Shown: positions 1-9,558 of the stretch, piece after piece
How positions within the stretch are numbered: the stretch's first letter is position 1
How the letters are laid out: each line of letters opens with the position of its first letter
Program-made: the position numbers and the translations under genes
Notes under the pieces: generated by a model
The model's database searches: none
The model's input: the letters and a program-made list of their open reading frames with translations, nothing else
Told to the model about the DNA's origin: nothing
DNA from: Oscillospiraceae bacterium
GTDB taxonomy: Bacteria; Bacillota; Clostridia; Oscillospirales; Oscillospiraceae
DNA length: 64,000 bases
Direction: 5' to 3'
Assembly (NCBI GenBank): GCA_015068325.1
Contig: SVKQ01000020.1
Span: 62,001 to 126,000, forward strand

Positions 1-173
<173 letters not shown>

Positions 174-227
174 ATCTGGTGATCAGGATGCTCTTTTTTA
201 TCATAACACAGAACAGGAGGTTTTTCC

Positions 228-1163
228 ATGACAAATATGCAAGATTTTACGTTTCTCTCCTCCGACGGGAAAACATCTCTGCACGGCATGTCCTGGGTTC
301 CGGAGGGGCGCGACATCATCGGCGTGCTGCAGATCGCCCACGGCGTAGCGGAGCACATCGCCCGCTATGACGGCTTCGCCCGCTTCCTCAACGAGCAGGG
401 TATCGCCGTGGTGGGGCACGACCACCTGGGCCATGGTCAGTCCGTCACCGCCAACGGCACACCCGTCTATTTCGGCGACGGCAACACCTGGGACACAGTG
501 GTGGACGACCTGTACACCCTGCATCTGCGCATCAAGGAGCGGTTTCCCGACGCACCGCTGTTCCTGATGGGCCACTCCATGGGCTCCTTCCTGGCCCGCA
601 CCTATCTGATCCGCTATCCCGGCACCGTGCGCGCCGCCATCATCATGGGCACCGGCTGGCAGAACGAGGCCACCCTCGCCGCCGGGCTGGCCGTGGCCAA
701 AATCATCATCAACCGCAGCGGCGAGGACGCTGTCAGCGATCTGGTGACCAACCTGGCCTTCGGCTCCTATAACAAGGCCTTTGCCCCCAACCGGACGCCG
801 GTGGACTGGCTCAGCGCCGACAGCGACAACGTGGATCGCTATGTGGCCGATCCCCTGTGCGGCCAGCCAGCCACGGTGGGGCTGTTCCGCCAGATGCTCA
901 CCGGCATCCGCTTCAACCAGCGCGGCGAAAATCTGCGTAAGATGGACAAGGACATGCCCGTGCTGTTCATCTCCGGAGAGAAGGACCCGGTGGGCAGCAT
1001 GATGAAGGGCGTGATCCGCTCCCGGGACGCTTTTCGCAGTGCCGGCATGCGGGACGTAACGCTGCTCTCCTACGCCGGGCTGCGCCATGAGATCCTCAAC
1101 GAGGCCGCCCAGCAGCAGACGGTGTACGACGACATCTGGAGCTGGCTGAAGAAATACTGCTGA
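228..1163 (+). CDS. Alpha/beta hydrolase, monoacylglycerol lipase/lysophospholipase-like
   Basis: A 311-residue cytoplasmic serine hydrolase of the Hydrolase_4 (PldB/monoglyceride lipase) type. The nucleophile elbow GHSMGS places Ser117. The acid is probably the Asp of SGEKDPVG near residue 250, and the base the His of LRHEILNE near the C-terminus. The oxyanion-side motif HGVAEH at about residue 38 is typical of the family. The start has AGGAGG eight bases upstream. No signal peptide is seen. Probable substrates are monoacylglycerols or lysophospholipids, which suits a divergent glycerol kinase neighbour, but the substrate is inferred. The uracil-DNA glycosylase gene follows after 14 bp, probably in the same transcript. 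Confidence 0.85.
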   Translation: MTNMQDFTFLSSDGKTSLHGMSWVPEGRDIIGVLQIAHGVAEHIARYDGFARFLNEQGIAVVGHDHLGHGQSVTANGTPVYFGDGNTWDTVVDDLYTLHLRIKERFPDAPLFLMGHSMGSFLARTYLIRYPGTVRAAIIMGTGWQNEATLAAGLAVAKIIINRSGEDAVSDLVTNLAFGSYNKAFAPNRTPVDWLSADSDNVDRYVADPLCGQPATVGLFRQMLTGIRFNQRGENLRKMDKDMPVLFISGEKDPVGSMMKGVIRSRDAFRSAGMRDVTLLSYAGLRHEILNEAAQQQTVYDDIWSWLKKYC

Positions 1164-1177
1164 CGGAGGAGACGACC

Positions 1178-1756
1178 ATGAGCGAGTGGGAGGCGCTGCG
1201 GCAGCAGTGCATGAGCTGCCGGGCCTGCGCCCTGGCGGAGACGCGCACCAACGTGGTGTTCGGCGTGGGCACGCCGGAGGCGGAGGTGCTGTTCATCGGT
1301 GAGGGTCCCGGCGCCAACGAGGATGCCCAAGGCGAGCCCTTCGTGGGCCGGGCCGGCAAGCTGCTGGACGACATGCTGGCCATGATCGGCCTGGACCGGA
1401 CAAAGATCTATATCACGAACTCCGTCAAGTGCCGCCCGCCCCAGAACCGGGACCCGCTGAACACGGAGAAAGACGCCTGCCGCGGCTATCTGAAGCGGCA
1501 GATCGAGCTGATGCGGCCCAAGATCATCGTGTGCCTGGGGCGCATCAGCGCCGCGGAGCTCATCAAGGAGGACTTCAAGATCTCTCAGGAGCACGGCCAG
1601 TTTTTCGAGAAGGGCGGCATCCAGATGATGGCCCTGTACCACCCGGCCGCCCTGCTGCGGGACCCCCGGAAGAAGCCGGAGACATTTGAGGACTTGAAGC
1701 GGCTGCAGCAGAAGATCCGGGAGCTCTGCGACCACACACCTATCGAATACGCGTGA
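1178..1756 (+). CDS. Uracil-DNA glycosylase, family 4 (Fe-S)
   Basis: Removes uracil from DNA after cytosine deamination, starting base excision repair. At 192 residues it has the usual length for family 4. Four cysteines suited to the 4Fe-4S cluster are C14 and C17 (CRAC), C85 (VKCRPP) and C101. The active-site stretch GEGPGANED at 42-50 and the YHPA motif with H155 are present. The start follows GGAGGAG. A GC hairpin follows the stop. Only distant phage-polymerase-associated proteins share this fold, so the call is secure. Confidence 0.93.
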   Translation: MSEWEALRQQCMSCRACALAETRTNVVFGVGTPEAEVLFIGEGPGANEDAQGEPFVGRAGKLLDDMLAMIGLDRTKIYITNSVKCRPPQNRDPLNTEKDACRGYLKRQIELMRPKIIVCLGRISAAELIKEDFKISQEHGQFFEKGGIQMMALYHPAALLRDPRKKPETFEDLKRLQQKIRELCDHTPIEYA

Positions 1757-1761
1757 TCGCC

Positions 1762-1796
1762 AGCCGCCGCAGGAGCAAACTGCGGCGGCTGTTCTG
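1762..1796 (+). terminator. Hairpin terminator after the uracil-DNA glycosylase gene
   Basis: Ten-base-pair arms agccgccgca / tgcggcggct around a seven- to nine-base loop, followed by a short U-containing tail. No long U run, so efficiency is uncertain. Confidence 0.5.
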
Positions 1797-1937
1797 CGAA
1801 GATGCATGGCGCTATTCCGTCTCTTTCCTCATCTGTTACCAATTCTTTACTAATTTTTAATGGACAATCCCTATCCATTGGTATATGTTATTTATATCCG
1901 CCGTTTTCCGGCGCAAATCATTTTCCGGAGCATCGTT

Positions 1938-3311
1938 ATGCAAGTACGCTTTTACCTGGCCCTGTGGGCAGCCAAGCTATCCCAGCCGCTGCTGAAACTT
2001 ACAGGACACAACGCCACGGATTTTCCCGGGCAATTGGCTCTAAAGATCTGTCCGGACTTTCTACGCCATGTAGCCAAACCCGAAAAGATCATCGCCGTTA
2101 CCGGCACCAACGGCAAGACCACCACCAACAACATCCTGGCGGATGTGCTGGCCGACAAGGGGTACCGTTTCCTCTCCAACCGGCTGGGCAGCAACATCAT
2201 ATCCGGCATCGCCACCTGCCTGCTCGGCGGCGTGACCGCCGGCAACCGGCCCCGCTATCGGCTGGGTGTGCTAGAGATCGACGAGCGCAGCTCCCTGCGG
2301 ATCTATCCCCATGTGAAGCCCGACTGGGTGGTGTGCACCAATCTGGCCCGGGACTCCTGCTACCGCAACGCCCACCCCTACTACATCTTTGACATCATCG
2401 ACAGGGCGCTGCCGGACAGTTCCGTCATGATCCTCAACGCAGACGACATCATCTCCTGCCGGCTCAAAGAGGGAAACCCCCGCATCTATTACGGCATGGG
2501 CCCCCAGCCGGAGGACCGCGATGCGCCCTTCAACCTGGTCAATGACGCTCGGGTCTGCCCGCGCTGCCAGGCACCGTTGGTCTATGACCGCGTCCGCTAC
2601 AACCACATCGGGCGGGCGCACTGCCCCGCTTGCGGCCTGGCCTCGCCGGAGGCGGACCTCCTGCTGGAGCGCATCGACCGGGCGTCCGGGCTGCTCCGCG
2701 TCCGGCAGGGGGATACGGAAGTCGGCTTTCCGCTGCTCAACGACAGTGTTTTCCACATCTATGACCAGCTGGCGGCCATCACTGCGCTGCGCGCCTTCGG
2801 TCTGGCGGCCGACGAGATCGCCGACAGCCTGTCCCGCACTGCCATTACCGCCTCCCGCTACACCAGGGAGACGGTGTGCGGCGTCCGCATGACCTCCGTC
2901 ATGACAAAGGGCTGGATCGCACCGGCCTGCTCTGCCGTGTTCGACTACGTCAGGCGGCAGCCGGGTGAAAAGGAGGTGATTCTCCTGCTGGAGGATCCGG
3001 AGGAAAACCGCCGCTCTTCAGAGAATATCACCTATCTCTACGACACGGATTTCGAATTTCTGAACCGCCCCGAGATACGTCGCATCGTGGTGACAGGCGT
3101 GCGCGCCGGCGACTTCCTGCTGCGGCTGCTGCTGGCCGGCGTGCCGCGGGAGAAGCTGTACCACGCGGCGGAGACGGAGGAGATCCCGTCGCTGCTGGCG
3201 CTGCAGCCGGAAACGGAGATCTGTCTGCTCTACGACCTGCACCAGACGGAGCCGTCGCTGCAGCTGCGCCGGCAGATCCGAGAGGCGATCCGGAAGGAGA
3301 CGACGATATGA
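1938..3311 (+). CDS. Divergent MurT-like Mur ligase (lipid II isoglutaminyl synthase ligase subunit family)
   Basis: 457 residues with the MurT layout: a Mur-ligase central domain with the ATP loop GTNGKTTTNN (56-65), an inserted four-Cys zinc ribbon (C207/C210 and C229/C232), and a DUF1727-type C-terminal domain ending in YDTDFEFL. In well-studied MurT-GatD this subunit activates the D-Glu carboxylate of lipid II. Several hallmark MurT stretches are altered here: the NxFRDQLDRYGE region reads NLARDSCYRNAH, and the ND-xx-DGxDxSW region reads EDPEENRRSSENITYL. I therefore call the family but not the exact reaction. ATG at 1938 is chosen over upstream codons because GGAG sits seven bases before it and the MurT N-terminus begins there. 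It overlaps the GatD-like gene by 4 bp. Confidence 0.8.
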   Translation: MQVRFYLALWAAKLSQPLLKLTGHNATDFPGQLALKICPDFLRHVAKPEKIIAVTGTNGKTTTNNILADVLADKGYRFLSNRLGSNIISGIATCLLGGVTAGNRPRYRLGVLEIDERSSLRIYPHVKPDWVVCTNLARDSCYRNAHPYYIFDIIDRALPDSSVMILNADDIISCRLKEGNPRIYYGMGPQPEDRDAPFNLVNDARVCPRCQAPLVYDRVRYNHIGRAHCPACGLASPEADLLLERIDRASGLLRVRQGDTEVGFPLLNDSVFHIYDQLAAITALRAFGLAADEIADSLSRTAITASRYTRETVCGVRMTSVMTKGWIAPACSAVFDYVRRQPGEKEVILLLEDPEENRRSSENITYLYDTDFEFLNRPEIRRIVVTGVRAGDFLLRLLLAGVPREKLYHAAETEEIPSLLALQPETEICLLYDLHQTEPSLQLRRQIREAIRKETTI

Positions 3312-4042
3312 AGATCGAAGCGCTGTACACGGAGGCCTGTAACCTTTACGGCGATGCCTTCAACGTGGAGTATCTGCGGCAATCCGTGCCAGAGGCGGAG
3401 ATCATCCGCACGCCGCTGAACGGGACGCCCCGCTTCATGCGGGAGGACGTGGACCTGATCTACATGGGCCCCATGACGGAGCAAATGCAGGAGGAGGTGA
3501 TCCGGCGGCTGCGCCCCTGCATGGACCGCATCCGCCAGCTGGTGGCGGCGGACACCGTCTTCCTCATGACCGGCAACGCCCTTGAGGTGTTCGGCCGGGA
3601 GATCGACTGTGAGGACGGGCGACAGATCCGGGGGCTCGAACTCTACGACGGCTGTGCCCGGCGGCAGATGTTCCGCCGCTACAACGCCCTGTTTCTGGGG
3701 CAGCTGCCGCCGGACGACAGCGCAGGCCAGGCCATCGACGTGGTGGGCTTCAAGTCCCAGTTCTCCCACACCTGGGCGGACAACGAGGACGGCTTCTGCT
3801 TCCAGGCCCTGCGGGGCGGCGGCATCCACCCCGGCTCAGTCCGGGAGGGGATCCGCATCCGCCATTTCTTCGGTACCTATCTGTTGGGGCCGCTGCTGCC
3901 CCTGAACCCTCCCCTGACCCGTTATCTGCTACACCTGGCCGGGGTACAGGATCCCCACCCCGCCTTTGAGGCGGAGGCCCAGACCGCCTATGAGACCCGC
4001 CTGCGGGAGTTCCGCGACCCCCGCCGCCGCGCGGTCATGTAA
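3308..4042 (+). CDS. GatD-like glutamine amidotransferase subunit lacking the expected Cys and His
   Basis: 244 residues of the CobB/CobQ-type class I amidotransferase family, co-translated with the MurT-like ligase (4-bp overlap). Fold landmarks are clear: YMGPMTEQMQE (52-62), FGREI...GLELYDG (95-115), and FGTYLLGPLLPLNP (188-201). In active GatD the nucleophile lies in a CGGYQ-type elbow and the base in GTYLHG. The elbow here reads LMTGNALEVFG, with T88 where Cys is expected, and the His position is L193. Both catalytic residues therefore appear to be lost, so ammonia release from glutamine is unlikely. It may be a structural or regulatory partner of the ligase. The gene is intact and has no frameshift. 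Confidence 0.78.
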   Translation: MKIEALYTEACNLYGDAFNVEYLRQSVPEAEIIRTPLNGTPRFMREDVDLIYMGPMTEQMQEEVIRRLRPCMDRIRQLVAADTVFLMTGNALEVFGREIDCEDGRQIRGLELYDGCARRQMFRRYNALFLGQLPPDDSAGQAIDVVGFKSQFSHTWADNEDGFCFQALRGGGIHPGSVREGIRIRHFFGTYLLGPLLPLNPPLTRYLLHLAGVQDPHPAFEAEAQTAYETRLREFRDPRRRAVM

Positions 4043-4065
4043 ACCCGTTTACCCTCTCTCTGCGG

Positions 4066-4112
4066 CACAGGCCCGCCGGGAATACTCCCGGCGGGCCTGT
4101 GTCATTTGTCTT
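4066..4112 (+). terminator. Rho-independent terminator after the GatD-like gene
   Basis: Perfect 15-bp stem, cacaggcccgccggg against cccggcgggcctgtg, with a six-base loop and a T-rich tail. It lies between convergent genes (GatD-like and cysS) and may serve both strands. Confidence 0.75.
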
Positions 4113-4118
4113 TTGCTG

Positions 4119-5576
4119 TCAGACGCGCCGCCAGCGGGCGCCACCGGCCACGTCGGTGATCTCCACGCCCCGGGCCTTCAACTCGTCACGGATGCGGTCG
4201 GCCTCGGCAAAGTTCTTCACCTTCTTGGCCTCGGCCCGGTGGCGGATCAGCGTCTCCACCGCCTCGTCGGTCTCGCCGCTCTCGCTGACCACGGTGAAGC
4301 CGGCGACCGGCGCGGCCGCGGCGGCCTTCGCCTCCCGGGCTCGCTGATCGGCGGCCTTTTCGCACAGCTTCAGTCCCAGCACCTCGTCCAATGCCGCCAC
4401 AGCGGCCCAGCAGGTGGCCCCGTTGGTCTTTGCCTTGAGAATATCATAGAGTACGGTGATGCCGTTGGGGGTATTCAGGTCATTGTCCATAGCTTTTTGG
4501 AACTTCCCCTTCAGCTCCGCCAGCACCGCCTCGTCCACCGCGCCGTCTGCCGGATCGAGGACCGCCAGACGGGCGATGAGCTTATTGTAACTGACCACGG
4601 CATTATCCAGATTGTCCCAGGAGAATACCAGATTCTTGCGATAATGGCTCTGGAGGCAGAAGAAGCGGTAGGCCAGCGGATCGTAGCCTTTCTCCTCCAG
4701 GAGCGACACGGTAAGGAACTCACCCTTGGACTTGCTCATCTTGCCATCGGCGGTGTTCAGGTGGGCCACATGGCACCAGTGGGGGCACCAGGGGTGACCC
4801 AGATAGCTCTCGGACTGGGCGATCTCGTTGGTGTGGTGGGGGAAGGCATTGTCCACGCCGCCGCAGTGGAGGTCCAGATACTCGCCGTTGTACTTCATGG
4901 AGATGCCGGAGCACTCGATATGCCAGCCGGGATAGCCCACGCCCCAAGGGGAGTCCCACTTGAGGGCCTGGTCCTCGAACTTGGACTTGGTGAACCACAG
5001 CACAAAGTCGTTCTTGTTGCGCTTGTTGGTGTCCTCTTCCACGCCCTCCCGGACGCCCACGGCCAGGTCCTCCTCGTTGTGGTCGTTGAACACGTAGTAG
5101 CGGTCCAGCGTACCGGTGTCGAAGTACACGTTGCCGCCAGCCACGTAGGCGTGACCCTTGTCGATGAGCGTCTGGACGATGCGGATATAGTCATCGATCA
5201 TACCGGTGGCGGGCTGCACCACGTCCGGCCGCCGGATATTCAGCTTGCGGCAGTCGTCAAAGAAGGCCTCGGTATAGTACTGCGCGATCTCCATGACGGT
5301 CTTGTGCTCCCGGCGGGCGCCCTTGAGCATCTTGTCCTCGCCCTCGTCGGCGTCGGAGGTCAGGTGGCCCACGTCAGTGATGTTCATGACGCGGTTCACG
5401 TCGTACCCGGCGAAGCGCAGGTACTTCTCCAGCACGTCCTCCATGATGTAAGAGCGCAGGTTGCCGATATGGGCGAAATGGTACACCGTGGGGCCGCAGG
5501 TATACATCTCCACGTGGCCGGGGGTGTGGGTCTTGAACTCCTCTTTTCTGTGGGTGGCTGAATTATACAGATACAT
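4119..5576 (-). CDS. cysS: Cysteinyl-tRNA synthetase
   Basis: Charges tRNA-Cys with cysteine in the cytoplasm. The 485 residues match the usual bacterial length. Class I signatures are the HIGN motif close to the N-terminus and KMSKSKG at about residue 270. Zinc-site residues are the Cys of YTCGPTVY, the Cys of IECSG and the following His/Glu pair. ATG at 5576 is chosen because AAGGAG lies upstream and the protein starts MYLYNS as in homologues. An in-frame extension to 5678 would run back through the T-box terminator. Expression should be induced by uncharged tRNA-Cys through the leader. Its promoter lies at the end of pgsA. Confidence 0.97.
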   Translation of the reverse strand: MYLYNSATHRKEEFKTHTPGHVEMYTCGPTVYHFAHIGNLRSYIMEDVLEKYLRFAGYDVNRVMNITDVGHLTSDADEGEDKMLKGARREHKTVMEIAQYYTEAFFDDCRKLNIRRPDVVQPATGMIDDYIRIVQTLIDKGHAYVAGGNVYFDTGTLDRYYVFNDHNEEDLAVGVREGVEEDTNKRNKNDFVLWFTKSKFEDQALKWDSPWGVGYPGWHIECSGISMKYNGEYLDLHCGGVDNAFPHHTNEIAQSESYLGHPWCPHWCHVAHLNTADGKMSKSKGEFLTVSLLEEKGYDPLAYRFFCLQSHYRKNLVFSWDNLDNAVVSYNKLIARLAVLDPADGAVDEAVLAELKGKFQKAMDNDLNTPNGITVLYDILKAKTNGATCWAAVAALDEVLGLKLCEKAADQRAREAKAAAAAPVAGFTVVSESGETDEAVETLIRHRAEAKKVKNFAEADRIRDELKARGVEITDVAGGARWRRV

Positions 5577-5599
5577 GGATCGTTCTCCTTTTTCCTGTC

Positions 5600-5843
5600 G
5601 GGTCTGATAAAAAAGCCTCCCATGCCGTTGCCGGCATGAGAGGCGAAATGATTTCGCGGTTCCACTCTCGTTTATCACTCATCGGGCGGTTTTGCGGCGC
5701 GGCGGCCGGGAGGCTTCTGCATCCTCCGCGCTCACGGACGCACTTTCGGTCCCGCCGGACGGGATGGCTTGCAGCCGACGGCCCTCCCTCTCTTGGTCCG
5801 GAATAAGAACGTACTCTTTCCGATCATCGCGCTATGGGGTTGT
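5600..5843 (-). promoter_or_regulatory. T-box leader controlling cysS (tRNA-Cys sensing)
   Basis: The leader between the promoter and cysS contains the T-box core agtggaaccgcg (complement of 5655-5666) just before a terminator made from 5615-5644, whose stem catgccg/cggcatg is flanked by gcctc/gaggc and followed by six U. The long upstream stem I contains a candidate UGC (Cys) specifier at 5740-5742. The T-box pairs with the free CCA end of uncharged tRNA and disrupts the terminator. The specifier assignment is inferred from position and from the downstream gene. Confidence 0.88.
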
Positions 5844-5850
5844 GATGGTT

Positions 5851-5879
5851 ATTGTAGCAGGGTTTTCGAAGCGTGTCAA
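5851..5879 (-). promoter_or_regulatory. Sigma-A promoter for the cysS T-box transcript
   Basis: Perfect -35 TTGACA, 17-bp spacer and -10 TACAAT. The -35 box overlaps the stop codon of pgsA, so cysS is transcribed separately although it lies on the same strand as the genes upstream. Confidence 0.85.
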
Positions 5880-6409
5880 GACTCGCGGAACACGTCCCAG
5901 TTCTTGATGAAATACTCCACGCCGGAGTAAACGGTAGTCACCAGGATGATGCCCTGGCACAACAGATTCAGCCAGCGGGGCTCCGGCCCGAAGAAGATCA
6001 TCAGACAGATGCACACCATGGTGCTGGCAGTCTTCACCTTGCCGGACCAGCCGGCGGCGATGACGCGGCCCTTTTCCACGGCGATCAGCCGCATGCCGGA
6101 CACGGCAAACTCCCGCAGCAGCACGATGGCCAGGAGCCAACTGAACATCTCCCCCGTCTCCACGAACCAGCACAGGGCCGCCATCACCAGGCACTTGTCG
6201 GCCAGGGGGTCGGCGAACTTGCCGAAGTCGGAGATCTGGTTGTAGTGGCGGGCGATATAGCCGTCCAGCGTGTCGGTGAGACTGGCGATGATAAACACCG
6301 CCAGCGCCGCATAGCGGTGGCCGGGGAAGTCCCAGCAGGCGACCACCAGGAACACCGGGATCAGAAAGACGCGCAGCAGCGTCAGCTTGTTGGCAGTTGT
6401 CATCGGCAT
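5876..6409 (-). CDS. pgsA: CDP-diacylglycerol-glycerol-3-phosphate 3-phosphatidyltransferase
   Basis: Makes phosphatidylglycerol phosphate from CDP-diacylglycerol and glycerol 3-phosphate in the membrane. The 177-residue protein has about four to five hydrophobic segments. It carries the CDP-alcohol phosphotransferase signature D-x2-DG-x2-AR-x8-G-x3-D-x3-D as DTLDGYIAR...FGKFADPLAD. A second in-frame ATG two codons later is an equally possible start. The gene begins 3 bp after rimO ends, so translation is probably coupled. Confidence 0.95.
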   Translation of the reverse strand: MPMTTANKLTLLRVFLIPVFLVVACWDFPGHRYAALAVFIIASLTDTLDGYIARHYNQISDFGKFADPLADKCLVMAALCWFVETGEMFSWLLAIVLLREFAVSGMRLIAVEKGRVIAAGWSGKVKTASTMVCICLMIFFGPEPRWLNLLCQGIILVTTVYSGVEYFIKNWDVFRES

Positions 6410-6412
6410 GGC

Positions 6413-7744
6413 TCAATCCTCCGTTTCTTCTTCCAGTTCGCCGGTCAGCTCGCCGTCCATAACGCCGGTGATGCGCACGGGCACGAACTCGCCGGCGGCC
6501 ACCTCCCGCTCCGCGGTGAAGTAGATGCGGCCGTCGATATCCGGGCTCTCGGCATAGCTGCGGCCCACATAGGACATGGCCTGACCATCGAACCCGTCGC
6601 AGATCACCTCCAGCACGCTGCCCATACGGCTGTCGTTGAACGCATCCATGATCTCCGACTGTACGTCCACCACCAGCTCGGCACGGCGCTCGGCCTCGGC
6701 TGTGTCCACCCGGTTGGGCATTTGGGTGGCGGGGGTGCCCTCCTCCGGGGAGTAGGGGAACACGCCGGCCCGCTCGATGCGCACATCCCGCAGGAAGTCG
6801 CACAGCTCCGCGAAAGCGGCCTCGTCCTCATAGGGCAGGCCGGTGATGAGGCTGGTACGCAGCACCAGGCCGGGGATGCGCCGGCGCAGCTTTTGGAACA
6901 GGGCTGTCAGCTCCGCCTTGTCGGCCCGGCGGTTCATGGCTGTCAGCACGGCATCGTTGCAGTGCTGGATGGGCAGGTCCAGATATTTCAGGATTTTGGG
7001 CTCGTCGGCGATGGTGTCGATCAGCTCGTCGGTGATCTCATCGGGATACAGGTAGTGCAGGCGCACCCAGTGGAAATTCAGCCGGCACAACTCCCGCAAC
7101 AGCTCGGGCAGACGGCGCTCGCCGTACAGATCGATGCCGTAGCGGGTGATATCCTGGGCGATGACGATGCACTCCCGCACGCCGGCGTCGGCCAGGCGCT
7201 CCGCCTCGGCGACGATATTCGGCAGCCGACGGCTGCGGTAGCGGCCCCGCAGGGACGGGATCACGCAGTAGGCGCAGTGGTTGTCGCAGCCCTCGGCGAT
7301 GCGCAGATAGGCGTAATGCCGGGGCGTGGCCAGCACCCGGTCCAGCTCCTCCACCGGAGCGTGGATGCTGCCGAAGCGGCAGGGGGTATCCCCCGCCATA
7401 ACCGATCGCAGCGCCTGCACGATCTCGCCGTAGCTGCCGGTGCCCAGGATGCCGTCTACCTCCGGAAGCTCGGTTAGGATCTCCTCCCTGTACCGCTGGC
7501 TCAGGCACCCGGTCACCAGGATCTTCTTCACCCGGCCGGCCTCCTTCAGCGCCGCAGCGGACAGGATGGTGTCGATGGCCTCGCTCTTGGCGCTGTCGAT
7601 GAAGCCGCAGGTGTTGATGACCACCGCGTCAGCCCCGTCGGGCTCCGACAGCAGCTCCATACCGGCATCCCGGCACAGGGCCATCATCTGCTCGGTGTTC
7701 ACCAGATTTTTGGCGCAGCCCAGGGAGATAAATGAAACCTTCAC
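6413..7744 (-). CDS. rimO: Ribosomal protein S12 methylthiotransferase
   Basis: Radical-SAM enzyme that adds a methylthio group to the conserved Asp of ribosomal protein S12. Its 443 residues show the N-terminal UPF0004 domain with three cluster cysteines (SLGCAKN, NTCGF, TGCLSQ), the radical-SAM CxxxCxxC motif in CDNHCAYC with IPSLRG after it, and a C-terminal TRAM domain. The N-terminal phrase FISLGCAKNLVNTE distinguishes RimO from MiaB. It lies between recX and pgsA with short gaps, typical of a Firmicute housekeeping operon. Confidence 0.96.
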   Translation of the reverse strand: MKVSFISLGCAKNLVNTEQMMALCRDAGMELLSEPDGADAVVINTCGFIDSAKSEAIDTILSAAALKEAGRVKKILVTGCLSQRYREEILTELPEVDGILGTGSYGEIVQALRSVMAGDTPCRFGSIHAPVEELDRVLATPRHYAYLRIAEGCDNHCAYCVIPSLRGRYRSRRLPNIVAEAERLADAGVRECIVIAQDITRYGIDLYGERRLPELLRELCRLNFHWVRLHYLYPDEITDELIDTIADEPKILKYLDLPIQHCNDAVLTAMNRRADKAELTALFQKLRRRIPGLVLRTSLITGLPYEDEAAFAELCDFLRDVRIERAGVFPYSPEEGTPATQMPNRVDTAEAERRAELVVDVQSEIMDAFNDSRMGSVLEVICDGFDGQAMSYVGRSYAESPDIDGRIYFTAEREVAAGEFVPVRITGVMDGELTGELEEETED

Positions 7745-7756
7745 GTCGTTTTCCCT

Positions 7757-8383
7757 CTATTCGTCACTGTCGATCTCGTCGCCGCCCAGCCGGTTCAGCG
7801 CCGGGCGGATATCGCTCCAGGGGAAGCCGCGGCGCAGCAGCGCATCGGACAGCTTCTTCCGCTCGGCCCGGTCCGGGACACGGCCGCGCAGCTTGCTCCG
7901 CAAAAATGCGTCGATGGCGTCGGCGCTGTCGGGCAGCTCCCGCAGTGCGGCATCCCACAGCTCTTTGGGGATGCCGCGGCGGTACAGTTCCTGCTCCACC
8001 CGGCCGGGGCCGTAGCCCATGGCGGCGTAGTGGCGGGCCAGGATACCGGCATAGGCGGCGTCGTTGACGGCACCCAGGTCTTCCATCCGCGCGGCGGCCT
8101 CCGCCGCCTCGTCGGCCCCGGCGCCCCTGCGGCGCAGCCGGTCCGTCAGCTCCTTTTTGCTGAGCATGCGGGCGGAGGCCATGCGGGCGGCCCGCAGCTT
8201 CGTCTCCGAGCGGCGGGCGGCGTCGCGCAGCGCGGCCTCCTCCTCTCCGCTCAGCTCCATGCCGGGATATAAGCCAAATTGCAGGAGCTCCGCCTCGGTG
8301 ATGCGGAGGAGGTCGCCCTCCTCCGGATACACCAGCACGCGCTCCTGCTTATGTTTGGATCGTTCGATCTTGACGATCTTCAT
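7757..8383 (-). CDS. recX: RecA-modulating regulatory protein RecX
   Basis: Binds RecA filaments and limits their activity. The 208-residue protein has the three-helix repeat layout of RecX, with [14 protein letters not shown] in the first repeat, [14 protein letters not shown] in the second, and [17 protein letters not shown] in the last. It overlaps the 3' end of recA by 4 bp (ATGA), so it is translationally coupled to its target, as in many bacteria. Confidence 0.93.
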   Translation of the reverse strand: MKIVKIERSKHKQERVLVYPEEGDLLRITEAELLQFGLYPGMELSGEEEAALRDAARRSETKLRAARMASARMLSKKELTDRLRRRGAGADEAAEAAARMEDLGAVNDAAYAGILARHYAAMGYGPGRVEQELYRRGIPKELWDAALRELPDSADAIDAFLRSKLRGRVPDRAERKKLSDALLRRGFPWSDIRPALNRLGGDEIDSDE

Positions 8384-9489
8384 TCGGCGTCGTCGTCAAA
8401 ATCGTCGGCCGACACGTCCACTGCCCGGCCCGCGGCGCGGGCGGCGATGCGGGACTGGGCGCCCATGAGCCGGGGGAAATTCTCCCGCACCTTACGCTCC
8501 AACGCCTCGGCCTCGTCGGGGTGATCGCGAAAATACTGCTTGGCGGCGTCCTTACCCTGGCCCAGCCGCAGCTCGCCCATGTTGAACCAGCTGCCGCTCT
8601 TCTGCACCAGATCCAGCTTGACGGCCAGGTCGATGATCTCGCTGAGCTTGCTGATGCCCTCGCCATACATGATATCGAACTCCGCCTCCCGGAACGGAGG
8701 GGCCACCTTGTTCTTGACCACCTTGGCCCGGACGTGGTTGCCCACCACCTCGCCGCCGGCCTTCAACGCCTCCACACGGCGCACATCGATGCGGACGGAG
8801 GCATAGAACTTCAGCGCGCGGCCGCCGGTGGTGACCTCGGGGTTGCCGTACATGACACCCACCTTCTCGCGCAGCTGGTTGATGAAGATGACGATGGTGT
8901 TTGTCTTGCTGATGATGCCGGTGAGCTTGCGCAGCGCCTGGCTCATGAGCCGGGCGTGGAGGCCCACGAAGCTGTCACCCATCTCGCCCTCGATCTCGGC
9001 ACGGGGTACCAGCGCAGCCACAGAGTCCACCACCACCACGTCAATGGCGCCGGAGCGGACCAGCGCCTCGGTGATCTCCAGCGCCTGCTCACCGGTGTCC
9101 GGCTGGGAGATGAGCATATCCTCCACATTGACGCCCAGGGCCCGGGCATAGGTGGGGTCCAGCGCGTGCTCGGCGTCCACAAAGGCCACCTCGCCGCCCA
9201 GCTTCTGGGCCTCGGCCAGCACGTGCAGCGCCAGCGTGGTCTTGCCGGAGGACTCCGGCCCGTAGATCTCCACCACGCGGCCGCGGGGCAGGCCGCCGAT
9301 GCCCAGCGCCAGATCCAGCGCCAGCGAGCCGGTGGGGATGATCTCCACGTTGGCCACCTGGCCGTCGCCATAGCGCATGATGGAGCCCTTGCCGTACATC
9401 TTCTCGATCTGCTGCATGGCCGTGGCCAGGGCCTTCTTCTTGTCGGATACAACGGGGGCGGCGGGAACGGGTTCTCTCTTCGCTGCCAT
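8380..9489 (-). CDS. recA: Recombinase A
   Basis: ATP-dependent strand exchange protein for homologous recombination and SOS induction. 369 residues. Walker A is GPESSGKTT, Walker B is in [10 protein letters not shown], and the L2 loop region carries [10 protein letters not shown] and GNPEVTTGG. The acidic tail DDFDDDAE is typical. The start has AGGAGG about eight bases upstream. An extended -10 (TGATAGAAT) lies some 40 bp upstream, but I see no convincing Gram-positive LexA box (CGAAC-N4-GTTCG), so SOS control is not evident from this sequence. Confidence 0.98.
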   Translation of the reverse strand: MAAKREPVPAAPVVSDKKKALATAMQQIEKMYGKGSIMRYGDGQVANVEIIPTGSLALDLALGIGGLPRGRVVEIYGPESSGKTTLALHVLAEAQKLGGEVAFVDAEHALDPTYARALGVNVEDMLISQPDTGEQALEITEALVRSGAIDVVVVDSVAALVPRAEIEGEMGDSFVGLHARLMSQALRKLTGIISKTNTIVIFINQLREKVGVMYGNPEVTTGGRALKFYASVRIDVRRVEALKAGGEVVGNHVRAKVVKNKVAPPFREAEFDIMYGEGISKLSEIIDLAVKLDLVQKSGSWFNMGELRLGQGKDAAKQYFRDHPDEAEALERKVRENFPRLMGAQSRIAARAAGRAVDVSADDFDDDAE

Positions 9490-9558
9490 AGGAAATGTCC
9501 TCCTTCGTCTTTATCTTGCGTTCATTCTATCACAGGATCTGTCCCGGAATATGGATAG

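Noticed and set aside
1858..1879. Inverted repeat aatgga-N9-tccatt upstream of the MurT-like gene as an operator
   Set aside because: Short arms and a long centre in an AT-rich stretch, and no clear promoter to anchor it.
9490..9558. LexA operator upstream of recA
   Set aside because: No CGAAC-N4-GTTCG-like sequence. gaatgaacgcaa was considered but matches only one half-site loosely.
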